Source: Toxorhynchites rutilus septentrionalis (lineage: Eukaryota; Arthropoda; Insecta; Diptera; Culicidae). From it: a stretch of DNA of 64,000 nucleotides. Location: NCBI RefSeq assembly GCF_029784135.1, contig NC_073746.1, forward strand, positions 227,615,882 to 227,679,881. The letters are read 5' to 3'. Shown here piece by piece: positions 32,432 through 46,800 of the stretch (the first letter of the stretch is position 1; each line of letters begins with the position of its first letter). The notes under the pieces are model-generated. The model saw only the letters and a program-made list of their open reading frames with translations, searched no databases and was not told the DNA's origin. The translations under genes were made by a program, and so were the position numbers.

Positions 32432-33959
32432 GTTACTGAGAAAGAAATGGCATGACGGCCGACGGTACACAACTGTTGTAAAGAATATATCGAGGAAACT
32501 TTATTCATCATATTCAATTGTTTACGTAAATGTTGTTCTTGATCTTGAATGTTGATATATAATTTTCATACTTCGTTAAAGCTTTTGTTAATTTTATCTG
32601 TAGTCCGAATTTACCCGAAGATAGAGTTGATGTTTTTTTTATGTCTATGACTAAAGTGACGAATTGAATTCATTCAAAAAATATTGATTGTTTATTTGGT
32701 TTTGTTACACAAAGCAACAGACCGAATAACAACGAGATGCATTTAAGTATTTGAGGCACTGTTCTCTGAATTACTTTTTCTTTTAACGATTAATACCTAT
32801 TTTTATTTTACATGTGAAGATTCTCTTTTTTCTCCTTTTCCAATTTTCGGAAGATTCACTATGTTGACCAAGGATTTTTCTTGGTGGTTGATAACTAAGA
32901 AAACTATTTGAAATGTAGAATTAACAAACAAATTGGATAAATTTTGTCCTCTGAAATTCAACTTAACTCCTGAATATTACTTTAAGGGATATCTATCCAT
33001 CTATATCAATCAGATTATTTTGTATCAACAGAATTATTTTTTCCAAAGTTTGTAAAACCTTATTTTTTGGTATTTTTTCATACTTTTCATCATTTTCATA
33101 CTTTTTTTTCGTTGTCTTGAAGTGGTTACACGTTTGTAAGCAACCGTGGCACCAATCTTGCTTGAAGCTTTTTCATATGTAAATGTTCATGTGAGATACT
33201 ACCCACACGGGAACTTTCTTTACTTTACTTTCCGATCAATAACAATGGCACCATTCTTTTTGTAATTTCTGGTAATGTCACCTCTTTTGATCCTTCGATA
33301 CGTTTATAACCCAAATCCCATACGACAGAAAATTCACAAAACCAAAACGTACAGTGTTAACGGTGCAGATTCACTCAAAGATTAATCCATATATTTTTTG
33401 GCATCAGTTGCTGATCTGCCTTTTAAATCTGCAGTAGGAGATCTTTTTTTTTTTGAAGATTTGGATTTAATTCAATTCATCCTAAATACAGAACACGTTT
33501 ATCTCAATTGCTTTTCAATTACAAGCAATACAAGCTACCTGTCACCATCTCCCGTAGCGACATAAAAATTTAATTTTCAAAATAAAATACCATTTTCTCG
33601 CCACAATTCATCGTTAAAAAGTTCATAAATCCTTATCTTATACTGAGAAGCACTATAATACATAGATTTTGGTATAATCCTTCCCATAATGATTCTACTG
33701 ATAACGGTACAGGAACAATCAATGTTTCTGTCCATATAGTATTGAATTAGTAATGTTTTCAGAAATGGTACATTGTAATTCTCAGTTAATGAATTGGCAC
33801 ATTCCCAACTCATGGAAATCTAGAGCATTCGCATGCAAAAAAAGTTCTTTCCATAAGATCCACTAACTTTAGATAATCAACCCGTTACGAAAATGAATAC
33901 ACAATCTATTAGGTGCGCCACTAAGCTCTCGAAATTTATTTTTATTTTTTATTCTATTT
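32432..33959. other. AT-rich intron-like DNA
   Basis: No recognisable coding sequence, element ends or shared repeats. The frame at 33577-33813 (- strand) shows no family motif. Confidence 0.4.
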
Positions 33960-34870
33960 TATTTTTTTCTGAACGAGCTTGAATACTGTTACGATTGAAG
34001 TCTTTGTTTTTTGAGGCTATCCACGAATCAAGTAATTTTTGATAATCAGTCAAATCATGTGCCGTCAAACGGAACAAGTCTTAATTGGATGGCGCAGTAT
34101 CTGGGAAATAGAGGAAAATAAACTAGTTTATTCCAACTATTCCAATTGTTCAAAAGTAGGTTTCAACAGGTTTGTCAAAGCGTTTTGATGCTATAGATTG
34201 ACTTTTTCGAGTCTCTGCTCATATTATAGCCGTTTTTTGCACAGCGCACGGCTCAATCGCATCGAGTTTCTACAGTTCAAAATTAATGATACCGACCTGA
34301 TACCAACTGCATAACCTTCGAAGCGTGGATATTTGACCCAGTCGTCAACGTAGAAGCATGACCGGGCAATTCCGATGATTTTCTTTACTTCGGGTTGCAG
34401 TAAAGAATTCGTTTTTCATCACCCGTCATGATGGAACGAAGGAAACCGTTCTTTTTTGCCGCTAGATCTGGGTTTCATAGACGAAAGAACGATGTTAGGA
34501 ACCGAAGTTCTTTGCCTTTGAATCATTTCGAACGCATGCAATCACTTAGAATCGCTTGGCGAGTAACTCCTTAGTAACTGTTAAAGCAAGCTCTTCTTGC
34601 GTTTGACATGGGTCTCTAACTCAGATTCTTCGAAGTTTCACACTTAGACGCGTAGATGCCGTCAACATCGAAATCACCGTCTTCGAAGCGACGGAATCAA
34701 TCACGGCACGTTGTTTCTCTTAGAACAGCATCTCCGTGAACTTTTTGGATACCTCGATACGCTTCAGCCGTTTTTTCTTATGTGTCGGAGTTAAATGTTT
34801 ACCATATTTCTAAACTCGGTTCATGACGGTTGCGATATGTCGAAATCGACCAGCACTTACTGCTGGAGCC
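33960..34870 (-). mobile_element. mariner relic
   Basis: On the - strand from about 34868 a frame starts MAPAVSAGRF and continues in broken frames. Near 34470-34400 it reads KNGFLRSIMTGDEKRILYCNPK, the block around the first catalytic Asp of mariners with MTGDEK..YDNPK. It is followed by ASTLTTGSNIHASKVM, and later pieces up to LLDSWIASKNK near the C-terminus. The end region GAGAGCTTAGTGGCGCACC may be part of the terminal repeat. The DNAPPH and YSPDL.P.DY blocks were not recognisable. Inactive. Confidence 0.65.
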
Positions 34871-35523
34871 ATTTTTTGATAAACAGCTTGAATTTAGTTT
34901 TTCATCTAATACGGTAAATTAATTAGGTAAATTAACAGAACGATTCATCGATTTTTTGTATTATATTTTTTTGTCCCAAAAGTCTACAAATCTTTGGATT
35001 GGATTTGGACAATATTTTCCACAATGTCGTGGATTTGTGGATTGACTTGACTCATCGCCTCGATATCGATATCTCAGCAGCAAGACAAATTGTCAGAATG
35101 TACTAGTACGAATAATTTGAATATAATTCCCATCAGTTTCAACAAGTATGCATTATAATATTTGTGTAGTAACTCGAATAATATCTCGAGTACTTTCCCA
35201 CTCAAGCAAAGTCACTACAAATCATATTATTCGTTCTGCTCACCTCAGCTTCTACTATTCCATATAGAAATAGTGGATCGTTCTCGAATATACTGAATGA
35301 TGGTGGTCAAAACGCTAGTTTTTGTGTACCATCATGATAATTTTTAAAAACATATATTTTACATTTTGTTTCAATACATTCAATCTGAGTGGATCTTTCT
35401 CATTCAAATTAGACAGTTTGCAGCGACTGAAACAAGTAATAATACGTGAAAATCGAAATATGGCATCCTATGTAAGATCTAGACGTCTTTAGCGAGGTAC
35501 CTGTCTTGTGTCATTGTGCTGTA

Positions 35524-36998
35524 GTACCGTTATCCGGGGGCAAGTTGATCACCGGGGTGAAATTGATCAAACGTACTAATGAAAACAAACAGAAATGTTT
35601 GAAGCTATTATTTAATTAATTTTAAAACTTTTTTATATTATTACGTTCAATAATCATATGTAGGTTCTTTTCGTCAGTGGTTTTCATCGAATTGTTTATT
35701 AAATTGGATACAAATTATTTTTTTTTTGTGAACAGTATTTTCGTTTGTTTTTTTTAAGCATGGTAAAGAAACATATTTTCAGCATATCAAACCGATATTA
35801 GTAGACGCTAAACATGTTAATTCACACTCAGTTGTTTCTTCACGAGTTGAAATAACAATCAGATAGTTACAATTAGTATGAAACAAGTGATAAAATCAAT
35901 TTTACAGAAAAGTATCTTGAAGGACATATTTTTTTCTTACCCAGACAACCAATATTCCGGCTCAGTTTATTGAGTAAAGCCTCCAATTCTTCATCTTCAA
36001 ACTTTTTTGGTGATCCGGAACGTTCTTCGTCTTCCAAGTCAAAATTATCACTTTTAAACCGTGCAAACCACGTCTGACACGTTCGCTCAGTCGGAGAATG
36101 CTCACCATAAACTTCCTTCAAAATGTGATGACTTTCCGCAGCTTTCTCCTTCATGTGGAAGTAATGACGTAACACTCCACGCACTCTCGTTGGTACGAAA
36201 TATTCGACATATTCGAAGTGGCAAAAAAAAACTCTGTTGTTTACGCTTCAACTTTTTGATATATACTGAAAATGACGCGCAATGACAGTAGATTTCCAAC
36301 GAATGTCTGAAAATTTGATTCACTGGAATAATAATCAAGTTACGCCATCTGTTGTTAAACCGGAGAAACTTACCGGTACACCTAATGGCTTATTTGTGAT
36401 GAATTTAAGTCTATATGACCTGATTGACGTATATGTGAAAATAATGAAAAAAATGAATTGATCAATTTCACCCAATTTCAAAATCCCATCATGCGACATA
36501 TCGAACTTCATGATTTGTCAAAACTAGCTTATTGTTGGTATTCCAAGGGTTTTCGGCCTCATCAGGATAACCCGGACGATCTCTAGATGACAGGCAGTTC
36601 AAACTTCAGATCGAGTTATGAGAAGGGCTCGAGCACATATGTAGGTGGATTAAATTATATTTGGTGTCCTCAAACCCTCAATAATTATCATTTATACTAC
36701 CATAGGTAAATAAATCAGTGGTTTTATATACATTTTCGTGCATATTACACTAGAAAATAGTGAAAAAAAATGAATTGATCAATTTCACCCCAATGGTATG
36801 TTTTGAAATTATACGCTAAAAGTTTTCCAAAGTAATGTTTATGGAAATTTTGGAACAAAACATTTCATAACGTTTTGTGACCTTGGCACTGGTATTGATT
36901 TGAAAAATAATTGGGTATAGATTAAACGAAACATTTCGGAAATATTTACATTTTTCAGTTAGTTATTTCGTTATCAATTTGCCCGCGGGTTACGGTAC
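35524..36998. mobile_element. TA-flanked DNA element with ~28 bp inverted repeats
   Basis: The left end GTACCGTTATCCGGGGGCAAG and the right end (as inverted complement) GTACCGTAACCCGCGGGCAAA match over about 28 bp, with TA at 35522-35523 and 36999-37000. GGGGTGAAATTGATCAA near the left end recurs inverted at about 36460 and 36775. There is no own transposase; a mariner fragment is nested inside (about 35985-36378). The original element without it would be about 1.1 kb. Confidence 0.65.
35985..36378 (-). mobile_element. mariner 5' half nested in the above element
   Basis: On the - strand CCATTAGGTGTACCGGTAAG looks like a mariner terminal repeat. About 170 bp later ATGTCGAATA opens a frame which, after a 2 bp insertion, reads FVPTRVRGVLRHYFHMKEKA, then LKEVYGEHSPTERTCQTWFA and SGSPKKFEDEELEALLNK. 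This is the paired helix-turn-helix N-terminal domain of mariner transposases. Sequence after LLNKLSRNIG is unrelated, so the catalytic half is missing. Confidence 0.8.
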
Positions 36999-37000
36999 TA

Positions 37001-38472
37001 TTCCTTTTTCTACTAATAATTTCTGGTACTAGGTTCTGCTTCAGTGTCCCGTTTGATAACTTGTAGATACGCTTCTTTTTGCTTCTTTTTAGCCTCCGCG
37101 CTTGTGGATTTCGGATTTCAGAAGAGTGAAATCGTATTTTTTTGCGTTATCTCGATCCGAGATTCAGATTTTTCTTAATACTGACCTGTTCCGCTGCTGG
37201 TCATTTGTTTCACTACGATCTCTTCTCTGATTCGTTCGGGTCACGCTTTACCATTCACGGAAACCATTGAGTGTATCGAAAACAATAGATATGACAAATG
37301 CAACAATTTCGCGATTTCTAGAGTGATGAGCTCTCGGCGCGAGTCTGCGAGATCAATTGTCCCTTTTCGTTTTGTATTTGGTACAACTTTTGTCAAATTA
37401 CACGAATCGATATGAAACTCTCTGCACTGAAATATGAACACTTTCAAAACAATTTTTTCGAAACATTACGAAACTGACAACTAGAGGCTACTTGTATATA
37501 AATCATGTTTCTGGACCCAAAGTGGCCCACATTTTTTCGGTGTCTGCCAGCCACTTCGAATCCTAATCAGTTATTGAGGCTAATCCTCCTGAAGAACAGA
37601 CGCATCTGAGATAGACGATAGATAGATCTGCAAAAGAGATAATGCGAAGCTCGTCACATATACCACCCCACCCACATTGCTTATGTAGTTCAAAATAATG
37701 ACAGGATTTTCTGTTTGGAAAAAAATCCGAAAACATCGTTTTAATTCATTATTCTTGTTGATACATGCATTCTTTCATCACTGCAAGTTTACATAACGTT
37801 AACTGTTATAAATTTATAGAAAACAAATTAAATATCAGTGAATGGACAAAAAGTATTGCTAGATCTTGTTCGAAATCTTTGCTTGCATTCTGAATAGACA
37901 TAAATTCGAATCATTGAAGTGCTAGCAGAAGAAAACATTACCCTTCTACTAGTAACATTTTGGCAAACAGTCAGTTTAAGTAAGAGAATATTTGTGTTTA
38001 ATTTGATTGACATCGTTTCGTTCGTATGTAATATTATTAGTTTATAAACATATAGTTCAGTTTATGCTACTAGTAAAAGTTATTTTCAGATTCCTTGTTT
38101 CGAATCTCAATTTAATTTTATTTATCATTATATCCCTGCAGAAACAGTGCAGATGTTCGAGGTACGACCACATAGTTGATGTAGGACTATCAAATTATTT
38201 TATTTCATTCGGTTCTTGGTACTTTCACATATACATTTCTTTAAATGACACGAAGTTCGATTTCAGAACTAATTCTTAAGTAGAAATTCTATATAACTCT
38301 GAAAAGGACCGATTTGTGGTTTCGTTCAAAATTTGAAAATTAAAGATGGCCTGTTGACTACTCGCTGTCTGGAGCGAAACTAGAACAAAAATCGCAAATG
38401 GCATTTATATAATATCGCCCGGTTCAATGTGCATTGGTTACGTTGCAAAAGTTTCGCTTTTCCTTTGTAACA
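37001..38472. other. AT-rich DNA with one dispersed-motif copy
   Basis: A left-edge type copy of the dispersed motif lies at 38150-38190 (GTTCGAGGTACGACCACATAG, then TTGATGTAGGACT at 38176-38188). Nothing else is recognised. Confidence 0.4.
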
Positions 38473-38990
38473 TTTCGGCTGAAAAGTTTATAAGGTAACA
38501 CAGTAAAACCATTTTTTTGCAAAATTCAATTTTATTATTCAACATAATTGCCTTCGAGGCCGATACAGCGATAGCGATCTTGCAACTTTTCGATACCATT
38601 TTTATAATACATAGTAGTACTTTCGGTTTTTCCTCAAAATAGGCCACAGTTTCGGTAATCACTTCATCATCGGTCTTGAATTTCTTGACAGCAAGCATTC
38701 TCTTCAGGTCTGCGAACAGAAGATAGTCGTTGAAGCCAAATCTGGAGAATACGGTGGATGCGGAAGCAATTCGAAGCCCAGTTCATGCAATTACACACGA
38801 AATTCGTATTTTTCCATTTTTTCACAATAACAAAAGTAGCTAAACTCTCAATGCTGTAACTCACGAACCAATCGGCCGATTGCTGTCAAATTTTGACAAA
38901 TATCCATTGAAAGATAGTGCTTTGTGATATTCAAGTAGATTTTTGCAAGAGTCGCCATCTAGACGTCAATCTTATGAACTTTTCAGCTGT
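38473..38990 (-). mobile_element. internally deleted mariner derivative, copy A
   Basis: The ends match as imperfect inverted repeats (TTCGGCTGAAAAGTTTATAAG at the low end, CTTATGAACTTTTCAGCTG at the high end). On the - strand the transposase start MEKYEFRV is joined almost directly to the C-terminal region (MNWASNCFRIHRILQIW in one frame is LHELGFELLPHPPYSPDL with a frameshift), then LAVKKFKTDDEVITETVAYF and the end IGLEGNYVE. The first two catalytic Asp residues are gone. About 518 bp. Related to 62517-63029 in + orientation. Confidence 0.75.
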
Positions 38991-40869
38991 TATCTTTGAT
39001 GTCAGGGAAAAATCTCATATTTTATTATTATATTATCATTTAACCAAAAACCAATTGATTCTCCCTATTCTTAGAACACATGAAGTTATTTAAGTCACCC
39101 TGTTATACATGAAACTGTCAAATGTTGAAAATAATATATAAAACAGAAATTTCTTTCACGGTAGCATTCGGATGTAATTTTGCGCGCATCGTATTTGAGG
39201 ATTTTTCCTTGAAATTTATTTCATCCGACCTGATATCTTCGACAAATTATCAGTTTGAACGACTGTTCATAAAGAGGTGAAAAGATATTTTGTTTGTTTA
39301 TGTTATGTTATATTATGTTATGTTTCGTTTTCTAAAGCTGACATAACTTATCACAAAGCCATAAAGGAACCCCTTGACCTTTATGGCTTTGACCCTGTAA
39401 AAATATATCATCCCAACCAAAACCCAGCCTTTTTATTCGAAATGTTGTGTTTCTTACTACGTTTTGTACGTATTGGAAAATTTCAATTACGACTCTAGGT
39501 GAATAATCCCAGCTTATTTCATACATGTACCTACTATAAACAAATTTAGATAAGAAACAACGCATAAATCTTTCTTATTTAGCATGATATGTGTAATTGT
39601 TCGTTTTACTAACACCATGTGATCATTTTAACTGCACACTAAAAATAAGTTCGATTTGACGACTATTTTCTTTTAATGAAAAATGTACTATTTTGTTCAT
39701 AGTAAAAATCGTTCGATATCTTGAACAACGCTTAGTGGCTAGACTATTATTCGAAAAATGGGGATTGTAGTGGTATATGGACGCAGCAAAAGGGCATATT
39801 CCTTAGGGTGTTCATTTTATCACGTCTTCCACTACTAATAGATGAAATGTAAGGAATTTATATTCAACGGTTTCTAGCCCTTTCAGGTTGAACATTCTTA
39901 GAATGATTGATTGTTTATATGTACTCGCAAAATATTAAAAAAAAAAACATAAGGATCTGTACCTAGGGGCGTGGACGAGAGCCTAACGTAGGACTGCGAT
40001 TGTTGGATACAATTGCCTCTGAATTGAGTCCTTTTCATTGTTCAGAAATGGGTAAACTACTTTAAATGCTGAAAATAGTGGCTCTGGGGTTGATTGTTTG
40101 AAATAATTGTTAATACGATTTTCTTGCGAATGGCCCACGATCTTTCACCCAAGATCTCGACCGTGATTTTTTCGGAACTGTTAATGGTTTTTGAGCGATT
40201 TCGCATAACCGCCGAAATGTCGATTGCGTAACGGATACATATTCTCGGAATCACCTGCGTCGTTTTTGTCAAAACTTATTTAGTATTCCGATACTAAACA
40301 ACAAACTTTATCCGTTTGTGCAAAAATGCCCCTGCTTGAACTGGAATTGAAATCTAAACGTTCACCACGATCTCCTAAGCTCCCTATCGACTGCACTATC
40401 AACTTCAGAATTTTACAAAGTTTGCGCACAACAGAAACCGTAATATAAACGACTGTGAGTTATCATTGTTATGATGCTCTTTGTCATTGCTCACTTGCAA
40501 ATTCATTAGGAATACGTCTATGCAACGGGCTCTCATTGGATGAAAGTAATTTTGACTTGAAGTAACGTCGTTGTTATATGCCTAAGGAATTCTCGAGCGA
40601 CACCTGCAGGAGGATTGAGTTGGAACAGGTGGATAGATTAAATTCTCATGATAAATTGCTTTATTACACATTTCTCTACCGATACTAATCGTATGACGAA
40701 GTTGCATTCTGAAAGCTGCAAGGCTCTTTTCATCTCCTATTATGTTTTCAAATAATTCACTATCCAATTCACGTATTCATTCAAAGTCTAGGTTAGTAAA
40801 TCTGACTAAGTGCAGCCGAATTCTGTTTTAATTTAGAGTTTACAAAAGAACCGTTGTATTGTATATTAT
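38991..40869. other. AT-rich DNA with one dispersed-motif copy
   Basis: About 39961-39998 reads ACCTAGGGGCGTGGACGAG and then TAACGTAGGACTGCG, matching the left edge of the unit at 4918. No protein similarity elsewhere in this stretch. Confidence 0.4.
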
Positions 40870-43800
40870 TATAACACCGGCAAAAAAAGGCTATCGTGTG
40901 CAGTTTCCACTTGCTCAGATAGCCAACACAATCTCACTTCAATTATACCAAAATTCGCCATGAACCGCCATGAGCGAATCCCTGAGATTTTTTTTATTCT
41001 ATCCCAAACAAAATATACAACCAACCCAATCAAGTCGAGGCTCCAGCAGAAAACACTTTTTCCTCCTGCTACTTTCTCGCAAAAGAAGTGCAGGAAAAAC
41101 TTTCCACTTAAGGTCAAACTCCCGTCTGGGATGTCCCTTTTCGGCATCGATTTAATTTGCATAATTCAGACGGGTTACGGATTGGCCGGTCAGAGAATCC
41201 CCATTCCAAATTGATCCCACCATACACAAACTCCCCGATGTGTGTCTGGCGGCATGTGACCGAATAAGTTGATTCGATTTGAGGACAACAGTAATGGAAA
41301 AGTGGTCCCTTTGAGTGCCCGTATACCATGAGCCGATGACCTTTGTTTTTTGGTGTAGCTGTGACTGGGGGCTGTGAGAAGGGGGTATATCAATTTGGGA
41401 TCGTGCAAAATATGGTTCGAAGAAAATCATAATTGATTCAAATTTTCACGATGGTTATTCAGACAGGAAAACCTTAGTTACGATCGACGTTTGTCTTCCG
41501 CCACATTACACACAGAATCATCGGATGAGACGCGTCTTATCAGCTGATAATCATCCAGAAAACCCGTGCATTTATCTTTGTGATGCCGCGAAAGCTTGCG
41601 GCTGGAGCATGGCTGCATGCATCATGCTCGCGTGTGCACACACTGTCGAGCGAAGAAGATTAGCGGGCGAGTGAAAATTAACGGTGATGGGAAAATGTCT
41701 TCCTCATGCCTTTCGCTGCGGGGGACGCGCCCATGGCTTCCCGAGCCAAAGGCAACTGAACTCGTCACGAGTCCACGATATGCGTGATTGCATTGTACGA
41801 AGTATGAATTATTCAGAGGCCACAGTTAGATGCTTGAAATTCCGGTATTATTAGTTGAAATTACGGGAACAGCATAAATAATCCGCTGAATATATGCGAA
41901 ATGTTTCTGTAGCAAATTCACACCACTCCCCGTGTAGCGCTTGCCCCAAAACTGTCCGTACAAAATCTCGGGAAAAGTTTGCCGGCCATCGAAGAAACAC
42001 AAGCAAAGTTTGACGTTTTATTTATTTTATGTATTAGACGCCTCGCGAATCACAGTACAAAAACAGAAATTGTCGAACATCCGAGACTGGGTGGGTCGCC
42101 ATCATCGCGGGAGAGGAGGACACTTTTCACGCTACTGATGCTGCTGCTGTTGCTCACCAACGTCGACGGCATTGTTTTTCCGCCGATCCGCCGGTTCCAC
42201 CGATACCCGCCACGTTTTTTTTTTGTATTTTTTCCCCGTCATTCCGCCCAGCGCACGTCGCCAGAAGGCGGTAAAGAAAAAGTGCATCTGTATTTAGCGC
42301 AAGCCGCGTGAACTGTGTCACGATCGCTTTGTAGCGCGCATTTATGTGTTTGTGTCTGGAGAAGAAAAATGAAGCTCAGGGATAAGAAGAGTGCGAGTGG
42401 AGTTCCACCAAGTGGAAATCAGAAAGAAAAGCTTTAAACGCGAGTCTGGCAAGCTTGGCTGTGTGACTGTATGAGTGTGTTTACTGCTGAATGTTGGCGG
42501 TTTTCCACGCCGTAACCAAAGCCAGGTGCAAGAGTCGCTCCGCCGCTGTGGGAGGATGGGAGGATGCAGTTTGGGGAAATTTTCCATGTTTTTCTCGCTC
42601 TCGATGCTTCGTGCTCATTAGATTTTGAACGGTGTAATTTTTAACGTCGCCTCACTCTCTCGGTGGGTTTAAACTTGCTTCCGCTTGATCTCCTGAATTG
42701 GTGAATTGTGGTAAACAAGGAGTGGGAAGAAACGGTAAATTGGATTTTTCAGCTGACTAGCGTCGGAGTCAACGCCGTCCTAGCATATTGGGTTCACTAT
42801 CGGTTTGGATTGGTTTATCACTTTGGTGCTAGGATTGACTCAATGTGGTGGATTAAAGGGATTAGACCGAACGAAATGTAGTGCTTCATGGCTAATAGGT
42901 TAGTGCTGCTTATGAAAATCGATGGAAAAACTTCTGGTTCATTCATGAATTTTATATTTGAAACCCAATTTCTAATCCAAGTACCGTTCAAATTCCGAAC
43001 ACTTCTTTTTTAAATGTAAATTTACAAAACTTTCATGTTATGAATAATTGAACGATGAAAACCCTGACATTTTTTGGGGTACAGGCTAAATTTTAACATC
43101 GTTTACAGGTATCGAAATAGCCTATAATTTATAATACTAAGCATTTGCAAAAAAAATAACTGTCAAAACCAGTGCTAAAATGTTTGCGTTAACAAATTCC
43201 GTAGAAAACAAGCATCGGTAATATTTCAGTTTCTAGTTGTTTTAACTATTTTGTATGCTGTTTTCATGTTAAGTGCTAGGAAAAGGCAAGAATCTACTAA
43301 ACATTAATTGAAAAAAGATCTTTTATGTAGAATTTCTATTAAAATTAATATTTATGTAGTATTCGGAATTTGAATCATGTTTCGACGCATCTTTTAATCT
43401 TTCAAATATGACTTATTTCTTATTTCAAGAAAAAAGTAACATTTCAACGTGAAGGTGAAAGATAATTGGGTATTATAAGTACAATGGGGTAAACATCGTG
43501 ATTTTTGAAGATTCTCATTGAAGGCTCACCAGGAATTGTTTAGATGGATAATGCAGCGGAATTAGAAAATATAGGAGGTAATGTGGTAATCGCTTGGTGC
43601 CAGGTCCGGTGGTTTTTTTATTTTAATTCCATTTTTGATGTTCGGAATTTGAAACAAAAGTGTTCGGAATTTGAGTCAGGGCCAAAAATGGTGTTCGGAA
43701 TTTGAGACAAATGTAATTAAACATATTTTTAGTTTTTTTTTTACCATGAATATGTATTTGCAAATCAATTTTATTGTAGCCAATTAAAAAAAGACTCCAA

Positions 43801-46800
43801 AATCAAATTAATTTCGCGAAAAAGTACCATTTTGAGTAATGAAACACTGCTTAATGGCCAACAAAGCTGAAGTGTTCGGGATTTGAGACAAAACGGTATA
43901 TTAACCAGCAACGGAATCTCATACATGCACTAATAGCAATTAATTAAATCAATCAATGTTATACTCTGACTATCTCTACCTTGAGTTTAAATAATATGGA
44001 AAAACATAATTTGTCATCCAACAATTTTGCTATGGTTTCCAAGATGTTCTCATAATTCACTTTTGCATTGTCAAAAAACTTCATATCACGCCGGTTGAGA
44101 CACATCCTAGACATAGACGGTTTTTTCATGTATTCATGATTACCCACGAAATTTGCTCTGGCAAATGAATTAAGTAAATTTTTCACATCACCTGTCTTGA
44201 TGAGGAGTCAACCAATGATTCAATAATCCAATATAATGAAAACATGACACCGGACAGACGCCGTTGCTACCGCAAGTTCCCCCTTGCTTTCGACGCAGGC
44301 AATTTCCGCTAATATAATCCATCAGAACCCCAGCTTGACAGCCGGTAGCCACTGGTCAGCGATTAACTTCCTTCACATTAAGTCGTCGTCGATTAAAGGA
44401 AAGAACCCTTCTTCCCGAATAACACGACCTCTGGCTTCTGTTCAGTGAGGTCACTGAAGCCACAAGCTGGACATTCCAACACACTGAATGTGCGTTTTCG
44501 ACGCAAGTCTCGTCGTATGAAATTATGTCAAGGGGAAAATTAAACAGGAAATCTTGCCGGACTTTAACTTTAAGTGAAGGGGGAAACCTTACAAGAAGTT
44601 TGATTGCTTGACTTTGATGGCTATCGGATTGCGGCTGTGACTACGCACACACGATGTTGGACAACACTCGAAATACCCGCTCGGAGGGGACGGACAACAT
44701 CGGAGCAATTGTGAGAAAACGCTCTCCGAAAACCAACTGACCACTTGAGACCATTCAAAGACAGCGGTTGCCAAAAGGGCTCGGAGGAAATTGACGAAAA
44801 AAAAAGAAGGGAATTCCCAACCTCGAACAAAAGCGTAAATTGTCCAGCGCCGTTTGGTGTGTGCCAAACAAAAACATAAACCGTTCGGAAAACCCTTTTT
44901 TGCGAGCGGCAGCATAAGCCTGCAGTCAGTCAGTTGTGTTCGCACACCAGCGATGATGACTTCATACAAAGGCCAAGTTTCGGAAAGCTAGAGATGAATG
45001 ACGCGACCGGCGGTCGCGCGTAAAGGCCCTCGCATACACAAACGTACGCTGTTTTCTGCGCTCCGATCCGTAGTACTTCCCGAAACACAACGCAGTGAAT
45101 GAAAACAAAACCTTCAACGGGTCTTCCGCGGTCCCGTGTATTCCTGGCCAGCACGGGAACGATATGAATATGAATGGAGAGTGTTTTTTGCTGTGCCGTT
45201 CGTTTGAGACCTTTTCTTAATTTGAGGTCAAGTCATTTTTTCCCGCTTAATAGTTGCTCTACGTCGTTTCGAAGTCAGTTTTTGGTAATTCTAATGTAAT
45301 TTAATACGTTCGCTGAAATCGGACCCTTGCACAGCGTTTGTCCTGACTTATGGGCAGAGGGGCACAACAGCGAACGCAACGCTGTAATTATGATGATCAT
45401 TATTGTGTTTTGACTTGGCCTGGATAGCACAATAGACTCGTTGAGAGGCGGTTGGATTCCGTCATGGTTCTTCCTTTCACAAGAAGGAATCCTTCCAGCT
45501 TAAGCTGAAACAATTGGTCCGAGCTGGCGTAGACGTTGTGCGAAATGAGTCAGAAAAGTGCGCACCCTTTGGTCCTGGCGAAACAATTAGTATCGATGCA
45601 TGATCGCATATCACGGTGCGGTAAATTATGCAAATCAGCTGCACTCTGTTGAACTCTGCCGATGATGCGATGATTGATGAAATCATTTCAAATAATTGAA
45701 CATCTGTATCGATGCGACGGCGGTGGCTAATAACAGTAATTAGTTCAAGAATCGGTACACCTCGCGCGAACCGCTGCCGGGGCGCAGGTTGATTCACCCT
45801 CACCACTCGGTGAAGTCATTCCGGCGTGTTTTCCTTGTAGTTGTTTTTTTCTTCTTCTTCTGTTTACCCCCGATTCGTACCGATCGTGATGCCATCAAAT
45901 TAGTCCGGAAAATAGCCGCTCCACTCATTTTCTCCATCAGTGTCAGAGTGGCTTTTATTAGATCGATACAAACATCAACAACCAACCCCTCGAACCGAAC
46001 AACAATGCGGTGGGCAATCGGCAGCACACGTTATGATGTGGGAAAGTGGGCTTCTTAGGGAGGGGGCGCTCGGGGGAAGGTAACAGTCGCTTCTGTGGCT
46101 ATAGCGAGGTCCTTGACAGAAGAAATTGAAATAAGGACAGGACAGGACGATCGAACCGTTGTCGGTCACGCACCAACAAAGAGTTATTTTAGGCTTGAAT
46201 TTGACTCGGATATTGAACCGGATATTCACAGGCAAAGCCGGATATATTTTTTCAGCAAAACTAAGTAATGATGGTGATACTATACAAAACACAATTACTT
46301 GTAAATGAACACATGAATGGTTAGAAATAAATGTATTTCAAACAATTCAGCGCTCCTTCAATATCTCAACTATGAAATGGATAAAAAATATGTGTTTTTG
46401 GATATTGAACAATAATCACATCCATTAGTATTCGACGAACGAAGCTAAAAAAGTGTATCTTCAAGTTTGAAAATTTGAAAGTGTACGTCATTCAGATTCA
46501 GATTAAAATTGGCGTTTTTTGGCCTAAATTGCGCGAAAATTTAAATCATGGGAGATTGAATATTTGATGAGATTCATTGACCTCCGAAATTCTGCGATTT
46601 GGCGCTGCTAATGTTCGTGTTTACGTTGACAATCCTCAATGTTATGAGTAACTGATCAGTATCATTTAAGAAGTAGTCGAAAATGATCTCAAAATGATTG
46701 ATTCATGCAGGCGTTCATATAACGATCCATTGAATTGTATCCCATATTGAATGCCACAACTGAAACAATGAAATGTAGAAAATCAAAATCTGAATTGTCT

